A DNA stretch of 64,000 bases from Prevotella sp. tf2-5. Lineage in GTDB: Bacteria > Bacteroidota > Bacteroidia > Bacteroidales > Bacteroidaceae. The position numbers and the translations under genes were made by a program. Positions within the stretch are counted from its first letter, which is position 1, and each line of letters opens with the position of its first letter. Where the stretch lies: assembly GCF_900115435.1 (NCBI RefSeq), contig NZ_FOWK01000012.1, positions 1 through 64,000 on the forward strand. Direction: 5' to 3'. The notes under the pieces are model-generated. The model saw only the letters and a program-made list of their open reading frames with translations. It had not been told where the DNA came from and ran no database searches. Shown piece by piece: positions 42,710 through 51,349 of this stretch.

Positions 42710-44122
42710 CTATTTGAATAATAAAACTGCGAAGAAAGCGATTGCAGCAATAATCGCTATTATCTTCCAGAGGGTGCTTCCGCTATTGGATAACGCCTCA
42801 GATAGTTGTTTCTCCAGTTGACGTGCTTTGTCCTTTGCCTCATTCAAATCTTTGTTAGCCTGAGTATTTTGTGCTGTCAGCTTCTCCATCGACTTTTGAA
42901 GTTGGCCGTTGGTTTCCTGCATCTTTTTCAGGCTTTCGTTGAACTCTTTGGACTGCTTGCTGCTTGCCTCAGTCTGTGCCTTCAGTTGGACTTGCAGCTT
43001 ACCCAACTGTTCTGCATGAGCCTTTTGTGCCGTCTCGTTGGCCTTGGTTATCTCAGTGAGTTTCTTTTGTAATTCCTCATTCTGCTTGTTGGCCTTTTCG
43101 ACTTGCTCTTTATGCTGCTTCTGAGTTTCCTCCTGTGTCTTTGTTAACTTGGTCAATTTCTCTTGCAGTTCCTTGTTCTGCTTTTGACCAGCCTCCAGTT
43201 GATCCTTAAACTGCTTCTTGATTTGCTCTGTCAATGCAGCACGAGATTTAGTTTTCTTCTCAGATACCGTTTCTACCATATCAGAGAAATACTGCCCCAA
43301 TCCGTTAGGTGTCGGAGCCTCTTTGTCTGCAAGCTGCTTGATGAATAGCTTTTCTTCGACATGACCAATGGCAGCGATAATGGCGGTTTTCATATTGCCT
43401 ACCGTCTCTAACACCTCCAATTCATCGAGCTTTTCAATACCACCGCCACCGCCTCGGATAATAGCGATAACATTATAGCCTTTGGTGTCGATGTTTTTAA
43501 GTGCCTGGCATAGTTCCTGAGAGTTTGAGAAATTAACACGGTATTCTTCAAAATCAATAGCCGCCTTAGCCGCCTGAATACCAGCGTTGAAATCTGACAT
43601 GGTGATCGAGGTGGCAGCAAATACCAATGCTACCTTGGGGCGTTGGTCGATGAATAGTAGTTGCTCCAAAATGGAATCCACGTTCTTGAAGCCTTTTGTG
43701 GACTTCTGACGGCGTAGTTCCATCCGCTTAATCTCGTTTTCATCTATAGCCTGTTCCTGAACTACCTCAACACGGCTAACCACAAGCATCAACTGGATAT
43801 GACTATTATTCTGAACACGCCTACCCAGCACACCGCCAACAGTTACCAAATTACCATCTTTCAAGTCCTCACAGAGTTTGTAAGGTATCTGAAGGGTTAT
43901 CTCTGTTTGGGTGTTTTCATCACGGAGAATGTCATATCTGGATGACCACCTTGTATCATGCTTCGGGTTCTTCAAATATATACCCTGAAGGAATATGAGT
44001 TGTTTGTTCATGTCCTGTTGTGAGAGATAGGACGTGAACATTCCAAGCAGTTCTGATGGCTTATAGTATTTGACTACTTGCCCTGCCTGTTGTTGCGATA
44101 TGTATTGAGCATTATCTTGCAT
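42710..44122 (-). CDS. Membrane-anchored ExoVII-large-subunit-like protein
   Basis: A 470-residue protein. Residues about 20-125 look like an OB fold. The next 150 match the catalytic part of exonuclease VII large subunit: VALVFAATSITMSDF, VIAIIRGGGGGIEKLDEL and AAIGHVEEKLFIKQLADKEAPTPNG with the conserved RGGG, GH and APTP positions. About 175 residues of Gln/Lys/Glu coiled coil follow, and a C-terminal membrane helix (LWKIIAIIAAIAFFAVLLFK). A housekeeping XseA would lack the membrane helix. No small subunit xseB is recognisable. The start is the ATG at 44122, because the upstream codons fall in a hairpin. Confidence 0.75.
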   Translation of the reverse strand: MQDNAQYISQQQAGQVVKYYKPSELLGMFTSYLSQQDMNKQLIFLQGIYLKNPKHDTRWSSRYDILRDENTQTEITLQIPYKLCEDLKDGNLVTVGGVLGRRVQNNSHIQLMLVVSRVEVVQEQAIDENEIKRMELRRQKSTKGFKNVDSILEQLLFIDQRPKVALVFAATSITMSDFNAGIQAAKAAIDFEEYRVNFSNSQELCQALKNIDTKGYNVIAIIRGGGGGIEKLDELEVLETVGNMKTAIIAAIGHVEEKLFIKQLADKEAPTPNGLGQYFSDMVETVSEKKTKSRAALTEQIKKQFKDQLEAGQKQNKELQEKLTKLTKTQEETQKQHKEQVEKANKQNEELQKKLTEITKANETAQKAHAEQLGKLQVQLKAQTEASSKQSKEFNESLKKMQETNGQLQKSMEKLTAQNTQANKDLNEAKDKARQLEKQLSEALSNSGSTLWKIIAIIAAIAFFAVLLFK

Positions 44123-44140
44123 ACTTCTTTCTTTTCTTAA

Positions 44141-44289
44141 ACCGCACGGTCTTCGCAGATGGTGCGGTGACATTGTGGGTAAATATAGTATCTAATTCCT
44201 AGAGGCTCCAAATAGTCCAGCCAAAACAATGACACGAACCTCGGAGAAGGAATACGCCTCAGTGGGTTGGCTTCGCAGATTTCCCACTG
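44141..44289 (-). promoter_or_regulatory. Two hairpins with the same loop, between methylase and ExoVII-like genes
   Basis: Hairpin 1: ACCGCAC (44141-44147) with GTGCGGT (44162-44168). Hairpin 2: CAGTGGG (44260-44266) with CCCACTG (44283-44289). The stems differ but both loops contain CTTCGCAGAT (44151-44160 and 44271-44280). Neither is followed by T residues, so they are not simple terminators. They lie in the untranslated gap before the ExoVII-like start codon. Confidence 0.5.
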
Positions 44290-44300
44290 GCTCTATTATT

Positions 44301-47300
44301 TTATTCCTCACTAAGTTCATCACCCATTCGGTACTTAATATCGTAATTGATAATGAAATCTAATTCTTCATCCGTGAAACCATAATATCCAGATAGGACT
44401 TTATCTATTTCATCAATTATAGACTTTGAATACTTAATGAAGAAATGCTGTTTCTGCATAGTAAACACTCGCCCTTTTTTTGAATAATTTCTCTCTTTAA
44501 CATGACTGTGTTTTTGGTAGTCTTCTTGAAGCCGTGCTCCAAGATTTGCTAAAGATTCTCTTTCATCTGCTGTCAATGATGAGAAATCAAATGGAATATT
44601 GAAATCTCGACTATTTACCACCTGACAACTAGACCAAATTATATAATTCAAAAAGAATAGGTTCGACGAAAGAATTGCTATTGCAGCGTTACGTTTTGCA
44701 AGGCTATCAAAACCCAATGGTTTCATTTCGCCTGTTGTTTTATGTACCCCATCTTCTTCAAAGATAGGTTCTCTATCTAATATCTTGAACCAATATTGAA
44801 CAGCCCTAAAGTAGAATAATTTGTGGTTCGATGTTTCTACGAAAGATTCTGGCAAGATATGATTTCCAGCCTTTGCCTTCATATCCTTCAGAATAGAAAC
44901 TACAAAGTCCGAGGGCAATTTGGGAATAGAACCATCTATTTTGGTCGTTGTGGCTTCTGTATATTTGATACATTTGAATAAGCTGCTTCTATATTCATTA
45001 TACCACTTATGATAAATGGTAGAATATATTTTAGATTTGTTAGAATGGCATCTTAAAATAATCGCTAAGAGCATATCTGCCCCCTCAAATAGTTTTGACG
45101 GTCTCCATGAGTAATTACTTATCCATGTGTTACTATTTTGAGTGATTATTTTTTGTAAAGGCAACATTTTGTTTGCTGAGATACTACTATTTGGTACTAT
45201 CATACCAAATCGTCCATTGATATTCAATATATTTTGACTTCTCTCAACACAATAAGCATACAAATTTGCGCAATCTTTTGTTTTGTAGTCTGCACTAACA
45301 CGGTACTGTGATTTTGATTCAGTATAGACCACATAAGGAGGATTACCTATTATTATATCAAAACCTCCATCATTTATTATTTCATAAAATTCAGCAAGCC
45401 AATGGAAAGGTTGATGGGTGCGAAGCCATTCATCATAATTTGTTCCATTTGCCAAAGATGAACACATCTGATGATTTAACAAATCATTCAATGATGTAAG
45501 GCTTTCTTTCAACTCCTTTTTTGCCAATTTGAAGGTTGCCAAATCTTCTGTTTGCCGCAACTGAGTTTCTTTGAACTTATCAAAAACCTGCGCCACGAAG
45601 CCCATCTCCTTACGAACCTTTTCCTTGAACTCGGCAATAGCAAACATATCACCTTCGAACAAATCTTTTTCAAGTTCATTTTCTGTTGCATAGCCGACCA
45701 AAGTATTGCCACATCGAATATTAAAATCAATATCAGGCAAAGGATCTAAGCCTAAATTTTTATCTCTCTTATCTACCTCAACTACTGCGACCATCTTTAG
45801 GAATAGTCTTAGTTTTGCAATTTCTATTGCTTCAACCATAATATCTACTCCGTAAAGATTTCTAAGAATTATACTTTTATAAATAAAATATTGAATATTA
45901 GAACGATATTTGTTCTCAATTTCTTTAAGTTGTCTGACGAACAAACAGTTATCTTTTTCATTAAACTCTTGCATCCGTGAGATACAAATCTCATAGAGAG
46001 GTTCAAGAATATTGAGGGCTGCAAACAGGAAAGCACCAGAACCACACGTCGGATCAAGAATCGTAATTGATTGAAGTTCATCATATAACAATTCTATAAA
46101 TCTTGAATCCTGAGTTTTTGTCAAATAATCAAGAAGGAACTGGCGAATATCCAAGTTGTAAGTAACAAAATCGTCTATTTCTGTTAATTCTCCATTATTT
46201 ATCTTTGACCTTGTGCTTTTGTAGTATTCTATTCGGCCTATCGTCTCACGCCATATCTCAGTAGGTAAAGCATAGGCTTCAGGAGTTTTGTCATTCCAAC
46301 ATTTACGACGCTCTATTAACTGTGGCGTTGTTGTATCAAATCCGTCTGCTACATCATTGGGGATTGGCAAATTTGCTCCTTTCTTTACGGAATCAAATAT
46401 ATATTTGTCATCGCTATTTTTTAGGTATTGCCAAAACTCATTAGTAGGAGTGAAATAACTGGAGTCTTTTTGCTTTACTGAGTTTAGAAGGTATGGAATA
46501 ATTGTATTACGTCCAATATATTCAGTAATATCTTCCTTTGTATAGTAGGCTCCCATTTCAGCGCGATCATTTATATATTGCTCAAAAATGTAACCAAGGA
46601 CATCAGGATTTATGTCTTTTCCTGTAGCTGTCATCCTATCATCCAAATGCCAGTGCCATTTATCAAAGAAATCAAAAAGACTTATAAATGCTTCATCAGC
46701 TATATCATGTCCTTTATACTCATTTTCTAATTGGTGTATGTCAAACATACCTCCATTCAAGTATGGAATACGCCCATAGGTCTCTTCAAACTTTGCATCA
46801 TGTTCAGGTGCATTTAATCCATCATGGAATAGGTTTACAAGAAAACCTTTATAGAATGTACTAAAAAAGCGGTTTTCACCTTGTTCTTGTTGAGTCCATT
46901 CTAATTTATGCCTTAAATAATCAACGTCACCATTTAAGAATCCTTTTTTCTGAATAAAATAGCAGAACATCAGTCGATTTAGCATGACAGATGTGTACCA
47001 TTGTTTTTTCTTATTATCATCGTCTGCTATTTCATCATCAATGCCTGATATAAACTTCACGAAATTAGTATGTTCCTTTTTGAAACCAGCGTAAAAGTCT
47101 TTTGTTACTTTTTCTGAATTGACGATAAAAGCATTTTGTACGCGGTCGATAACATCAATAATTGTCGGTTGAGCATCGAATGAGAAAGACAACCCCTCCA
47201 TCTTCTCGAATAAGAAGCTGGCTTTGTCTATAGTATCATATTCCACCAGTACCAGGTCACGTTTTTCTACCTTCTTTACTGGAGTTACCCATAGATGATG

Positions 47301-47585
47301 CAATGTGTTCGGCACGCTGAAAATACAGATGTAGTGCTCCGCATTTTTGCGTAGTTTAGTATCTAATTTCTTGCAAATTGAAGATGATGGGATTTCGTCT
47401 GTCTGACATTGTAGTATCTGAAATCCTCTACAATCGGCAATCTGCTCAATAGAATACACTTTTTCATCGATGGTATATTCTGGCAACAATGTAGCACCAG
47501 AAGGATTGTTCCATCCCATTTCAGAGATAAACAACTCACGGAAATTAGATTCCGATAAAAAGTTACTGAAGGTTCTCTTATTCAT
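44301..47585 (-). CDS. Large N6-adenine DNA methyltransferase (Eco57I/PglX-like)
   Basis: A 1094-residue methylase. The N-terminal 330 residues are of unknown fold. YIFEQYINDRAEMGAYYTKED (key part EMGAYYTKEDI) introduces the helical N6-MTase region; the SAM motif is ILDPTCGSGAFLFAAL (about residue 510) and the catalytic motif IIIGNPPYVVY (about 748). The C-terminal part is probably target recognition. No nuclease motif is seen in it, unlike type IIG enzymes. It starts 3 bases after the PLD-SNF2 helicase gene, with which it probably forms a restriction-like defence complex. Confidence 0.85.
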   Translation of the reverse strand: MNKRTFSNFLSESNFRELFISEMGWNNPSGATLLPEYTIDEKVYSIEQIADCRGFQILQCQTDEIPSSSICKKLDTKLRKNAEHYICIFSVPNTLHHLWVTPVKKVEKRDLVLVEYDTIDKASFLFEKMEGLSFSFDAQPTIIDVIDRVQNAFIVNSEKVTKDFYAGFKKEHTNFVKFISGIDDEIADDDNKKKQWYTSVMLNRLMFCYFIQKKGFLNGDVDYLRHKLEWTQQEQGENRFFSTFYKGFLVNLFHDGLNAPEHDAKFEETYGRIPYLNGGMFDIHQLENEYKGHDIADEAFISLFDFFDKWHWHLDDRMTATGKDINPDVLGYIFEQYINDRAEMGAYYTKEDITEYIGRNTIIPYLLNSVKQKDSSYFTPTNEFWQYLKNSDDKYIFDSVKKGANLPIPNDVADGFDTTTPQLIERRKCWNDKTPEAYALPTEIWRETIGRIEYYKSTRSKINNGELTEIDDFVTYNLDIRQFLLDYLTKTQDSRFIELLYDELQSITILDPTCGSGAFLFAALNILEPLYEICISRMQEFNEKDNCLFVRQLKEIENKYRSNIQYFIYKSIILRNLYGVDIMVEAIEIAKLRLFLKMVAVVEVDKRDKNLGLDPLPDIDFNIRCGNTLVGYATENELEKDLFEGDMFAIAEFKEKVRKEMGFVAQVFDKFKETQLRQTEDLATFKLAKKELKESLTSLNDLLNHQMCSSLANGTNYDEWLRTHQPFHWLAEFYEIINDGGFDIIIGNPPYVVYTESKSQYRVSADYKTKDCANLYAYCVERSQNILNINGRFGMIVPNSSISANKMLPLQKIITQNSNTWISNYSWRPSKLFEGADMLLAIILRCHSNKSKIYSTIYHKWYNEYRSSLFKCIKYTEATTTKIDGSIPKLPSDFVVSILKDMKAKAGNHILPESFVETSNHKLFYFRAVQYWFKILDREPIFEEDGVHKTTGEMKPLGFDSLAKRNAAIAILSSNLFFLNYIIWSSCQVVNSRDFNIPFDFSSLTADERESLANLGARLQEDYQKHSHVKERNYSKKGRVFTMQKQHFFIKYSKSIIDEIDKVLSGYYGFTDEELDFIINYDIKYRMGDELSEE

Positions 47586-47587
47586 AG

Positions 47588-50500
47588 TTATTCAGCTTTT
47601 AATCCCATCGAGCAAATGATGGTTGGGTCTTTATGTTTATTCTTATCTTCATCAATACGACACAGATTACCATTTTCGTACATTTCTATAATCGTATCTA
47701 CTATATCATCATGCGAAGTGTTATTTGAGCGCATCATGCGGCCAATGATAAATTTCGAGTTTTCCAATAGCGGATAATTGTAGATTTGATCGATGGCAAA
47801 CTTTAGCAGTGCTTTCTTGTCCTGAGTATAGAACAAGTCCAATGGCTTCTCATAATAGTGGTTTAGCAAGTCGTATATCTTACGTTTGGTGCTAAAGCGA
47901 CTACCAAGTATGCCCCCGACATTTGTATTTTCATTCTTAATACCTTTTACCGCCTTGTCAACTAGTTCAAGATGGTTTTCTTGTGGTTCAAGGCAAGGCT
48001 CGTTAATCGGACACGCCAACGCCTGAAGGATTCTTTTCTGTGATTGACTGACGATTTCACCTTTAGAGTTATACCATGTCAATACGTCAAAGTCATTGTA
48101 GGTACGAGCATAGGTAATAACTCCATCTTCAAGCGTACTTGTGGCTTTCTTTGTAGAATAAACGATATTGCTTAACTCAGGAATGATACGTTTTAACTCA
48201 GGGTTGGCATCAGTAGCGTTTTTCCAAATTTGGTATGCTTGTGATCCCAAGTCAACATCAACGTCATCTTCATCTTCATCTAAGCTGCCGCTTTTCTCAT
48301 TATACATATCGCGTAAGTTCTGCTCATTACCTTCAAAGAAGATTTCGTCACTACCTACAATGTTCGCATTTTCATTTATACGAGCATTTAAGCGCGTGCG
48401 CAACCTGATAATTTCTTCCACTTTGTCAGCAGGGAAGAAAGAATAGCAGAATATCTGTTCGGAACTCTGATCAATACGGTCAACACGGCCTGCACGCTGA
48501 ATCAGGCGAATGATAGCCCAAGGTAAATCGTAATTTACGATAACATGGGAATCCTGCAGGTTTTGTCCTTCACTGAGTACATCGGTTGCTATCAGCACCC
48601 TAATTTCATTTTCTGCCGCCACATCTGCCTTATTGCTCAATGGCGAGAATCTTTCCACAATAGCGGTTGGATTCTGTGTGTTACCAGTCGCTTTTCCAAT
48701 TTGCTTAACACCTCTTTTCTTCAACTGGTAATAAATATAGTTGGCTGTGTCTGAATACTGAGTGAATACAATGATTTTCTCATTTTCGTGTTTCTGCTGC
48801 AATAGTTCTTCCAGTTCATTTAGCTTTTGGTCTGTATTGGGGTTCCAATCCTCACACAGATTTATCATTGCTATTAACTGTTCGCAATCCTTCTTCAACT
48901 GTTGTTTGAGTGTGCGCTTGAAATACTTAGATTCAATCCATTGCACGTTATTCTTACCAATAAGCCCATTATAATACTCAGCAGCTTTCTTCATATAGAC
49001 TTCCATTTCATTAGGAATCTTTATGAGGTTGTCACCAGAGGCTTTTTCTTCTTCATCATCGTCATTTGAGAAGATGTCGTTAATATCGGCATCGTCTATA
49101 AAATCTTCGGGGAAGGTATTTTCATCACTGATAGGCAACTTTAACTTGTTATCTATAGCGTAGATAAATACGGCATTTCTCAAAATATGACGGAATAGCG
49201 TTAGCAAGAAAGAAAAACCGCTACTGTCTATGCGCTTAAAGAAGGTACTCTTACAGAATCCCATCATTCGGACACCAGCGCGAGATAAGTTCTCAATCAA
49301 TGCCTTTTCAAAGGCAGAGGCTTCTTCCGCTTTGCTTTCATCCAAATAGTTGATAAGTCCGTAGCGTGGAAGTTTCAAACTTTCCATAAGACCAATCATT
49401 TCAGTGGAGTATAGACGGCTATATTGATCGCCTTTCTCAGTCTTAAATTTAATTGCTTTCGGCACGCGGTCTGGGAAATATGACTTGTGGCCATCTCTAA
49501 ATTCAAGATATTTTCTTCCGTTCTTTGGATCAGTCTTAGCATAATTTTCTTTTATGAATGTTCTTGTACGGCGAACCAGGAATAGCTTCATCAACTCCTG
49601 CCAGTCTTCTTGACATTCGCTTCTTTCAAATGCTTTGATGCTACGGATGAAATCTTCATGCTTTTCTGCAAATTTGCGCTCACCGCCAATCTCACGGATA
49701 TACGCCTCTGGCCTTATTCCTAAATCGGCATCGTCATCAAGGAACAAACGTAACTGGCTACTCAGGTCTTTATACTGTTTGTTGTAGGGTGTAGCCGTTA
49801 GTAAAAGCACCTTGCAGTCTTGTTTGTCTATAAGTTCTTTGATGTTATGGTATCTTGTTCCCTGACTGTTGCGCAAATTGTGGCTTTCATCGACAATGAT
49901 AAGTTTATAATAACGAGCATTATCAACGTCAATAGGTTTAGCCATTGACATAATATCTGCTTTCAGGTCATATTCCTTTCTATATTTTGCCCACATATCT
50001 TGAAGATTAGCAGGGCATATTATCAGCGTGTTACTTCCAAAAGTGTTTTCATACATCTTTGCTATAGCGCACGCGGTAATTGTTTTTCCCAATCCCACAA
50101 CGTCACCAATCATAGCACCACCTCGCTTTTCATTATTCAAATGACGGGCTGCTATCTTAACCGCTGTTTGCTGGAACTCAAATAACGAACTTCTAAATTC
50201 TGGTGGGATAGTGAACTCTTTAACACCTGAACGTGCTTCTTCGCTCAGATGATAAGCTGTTTTAAGATATATGTAATATGGTGGTATATCCCTTTCTCCT
50301 GCCCAACTGTTATCTATAATTTCTATCAGTTCCTTGCTTATATCGAGGCAGAATTTGTCCTCCCAACGTTCATCAAACCATCTGGATAGTTTTGCTGCAC
50401 TATCGCTGTCGGCAAACTCAGCATTTAACTCCCCTTGTTTTGTTAAACCTGAATAGGTTAAATTGCTACTACCCATAATGGCCTGAATCTTATTGAAGTT

Positions 50501-50971
50501 GTCATCAGGGCGATGTGCAAGATATAGTTTTGCGTGCAGAGGCTCACGAAGATATAATTTAACGCAGACTTTTTCATCTTTCAACTGTGCAGAAAGACGG
50601 CGCAAAGTAAATTCATCTTGCTTTGTCGGGAGTCCAATAAGCAGTTGTCGTTTGAAGTCTCGCGCAATTTCCAACTTGCATTGACTAACGAAATTTGCAT
50701 CAGGCAATGTTTTTTCCATATACAGTTGTCTGATCAATTCCTCTGCTGGGCGGTGCATACCTATAAGCAGTCTGCATTTACGGAATACTCGTTTATCATT
50801 CTCATAAACGAAATCACCAGTCAGATTATCGACCTGTTCCACAACCAGGTTCCAACCACGAAGATTGAAATATCCAACACAGAAGTCAACTCGCTTAACA
50901 CCTACGTTAGTAATAATACCCTGTAGCCCTTCTGTAAATTTGGTTTCTATGTTATCGTAAATCCTTGCCAT
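47588..50971 (-). CDS. PLD-SNF2 helicase, candidate restriction effector
   Basis: A 1127-residue protein. Residues about 1-200 form a phospholipase-D-like nuclease domain with HAKLYLA and GSSNLTYSGL (about 145-175). The SNF2 ATPase has Walker A GDVVGLGKT (about 290), VDESHN (about 360) and LLLTATPYNKQ. The C-terminal helicase lobe has FTQYSDTANYIYYQ (about 733), ATDVLSEGQNLQ and QRAGRVDRIDQ (about 815-830). PLD-SNF2 proteins next to large adenine methylases occur in several defence systems (for example DISARM-related and helicase-methylase systems). Here the other DISARM genes are missing. Confidence 0.85.
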   Translation of the reverse strand: MARIYDNIETKFTEGLQGIITNVGVKRVDFCVGYFNLRGWNLVVEQVDNLTGDFVYENDKRVFRKCRLLIGMHRPAEELIRQLYMEKTLPDANFVSQCKLEIARDFKRQLLIGLPTKQDEFTLRRLSAQLKDEKVCVKLYLREPLHAKLYLAHRPDDNFNKIQAIMGSSNLTYSGLTKQGELNAEFADSDSAAKLSRWFDERWEDKFCLDISKELIEIIDNSWAGERDIPPYYIYLKTAYHLSEEARSGVKEFTIPPEFRSSLFEFQQTAVKIAARHLNNEKRGGAMIGDVVGLGKTITACAIAKMYENTFGSNTLIICPANLQDMWAKYRKEYDLKADIMSMAKPIDVDNARYYKLIIVDESHNLRNSQGTRYHNIKELIDKQDCKVLLLTATPYNKQYKDLSSQLRLFLDDDADLGIRPEAYIREIGGERKFAEKHEDFIRSIKAFERSECQEDWQELMKLFLVRRTRTFIKENYAKTDPKNGRKYLEFRDGHKSYFPDRVPKAIKFKTEKGDQYSRLYSTEMIGLMESLKLPRYGLINYLDESKAEEASAFEKALIENLSRAGVRMMGFCKSTFFKRIDSSGFSFLLTLFRHILRNAVFIYAIDNKLKLPISDENTFPEDFIDDADINDIFSNDDDEEEKASGDNLIKIPNEMEVYMKKAAEYYNGLIGKNNVQWIESKYFKRTLKQQLKKDCEQLIAMINLCEDWNPNTDQKLNELEELLQQKHENEKIIVFTQYSDTANYIYYQLKKRGVKQIGKATGNTQNPTAIVERFSPLSNKADVAAENEIRVLIATDVLSEGQNLQDSHVIVNYDLPWAIIRLIQRAGRVDRIDQSSEQIFCYSFFPADKVEEIIRLRTRLNARINENANIVGSDEIFFEGNEQNLRDMYNEKSGSLDEDEDDVDVDLGSQAYQIWKNATDANPELKRIIPELSNIVYSTKKATSTLEDGVITYARTYNDFDVLTWYNSKGEIVSQSQKRILQALACPINEPCLEPQENHLELVDKAVKGIKNENTNVGGILGSRFSTKRKIYDLLNHYYEKPLDLFYTQDKKALLKFAIDQIYNYPLLENSKFIIGRMMRSNNTSHDDIVDTIIEMYENGNLCRIDEDKNKHKDPTIICSMGLKAE

Positions 50972-50974
50972 AGG

Positions 50975-51175
50975 TCACTCGGTTATTAGTTCTCTTTTCT
51001 CACACCCTAACAGTTCCGCTATTCGCGCCAACGTCTGAAGGTCTGGTTGTGATGTATTGGTACACCATTTGCTGACTGTTGCAGGGGTAACGCCAAGTTG
51101 TTCTGACAGCCACTTACTCGTTCTCTGCTTCTCCACAAGAACGACTTTTACCCGATTAAGAGGATTATTGTTCAT
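50975..51175 (-). CDS. XRE-family HTH regulator
   Basis: A 66-residue protein consisting of a Cro/C1-type HTH (SKWLSEQLGVTPATVSKWCT, then PDLQTLARIAELLG). It precedes the helicase by 3 bases, like the controller proteins of restriction-modification operons. Two ATATTTGAA repeats overlap and follow its start codon upstream and could be its operator. Confidence 0.88.
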   Translation of the reverse strand: MNNNPLNRVKVVLVEKQRTSKWLSEQLGVTPATVSKWCTNTSQPDLQTLARIAELLGCEKRELITE

Positions 51176-51196
51176 ATTTGAAAAATTATATTTGAA
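51174..51196. promoter_or_regulatory. Direct repeats at the XRE gene start, probable operator
   Basis: ATATTTGAA at 51174-51182 and 51188-51196, 14 bases apart, next to the XRE start codon. Autoregulation is inferred from position. Confidence 0.4.
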
Positions 51197-51349
51197 CGCA
51201 AAGAAAGCAAATTTTTACGATATAACCGCACATTTCTTCTTAAAACATATTAAATTGGGGCAAGAAAGGCATTTTTTATATGTTTTGATACCTGATAATT
51301 CAAATTTTCTCATTATTTTTGCCGAACAATTAACAAAGTTCATTGCGCG

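Noticed and set aside
44141..44289. Retron-type non-coding RNA (ExoVII is linked to retrons).
   Set aside because: No reverse transcriptase gene is present in the window.
42710..50971. A complete DISARM system.
   Set aside because: The helicase, PLD and methylase parts are suggestive, but no drmA or DUF1998 drmB gene is present.
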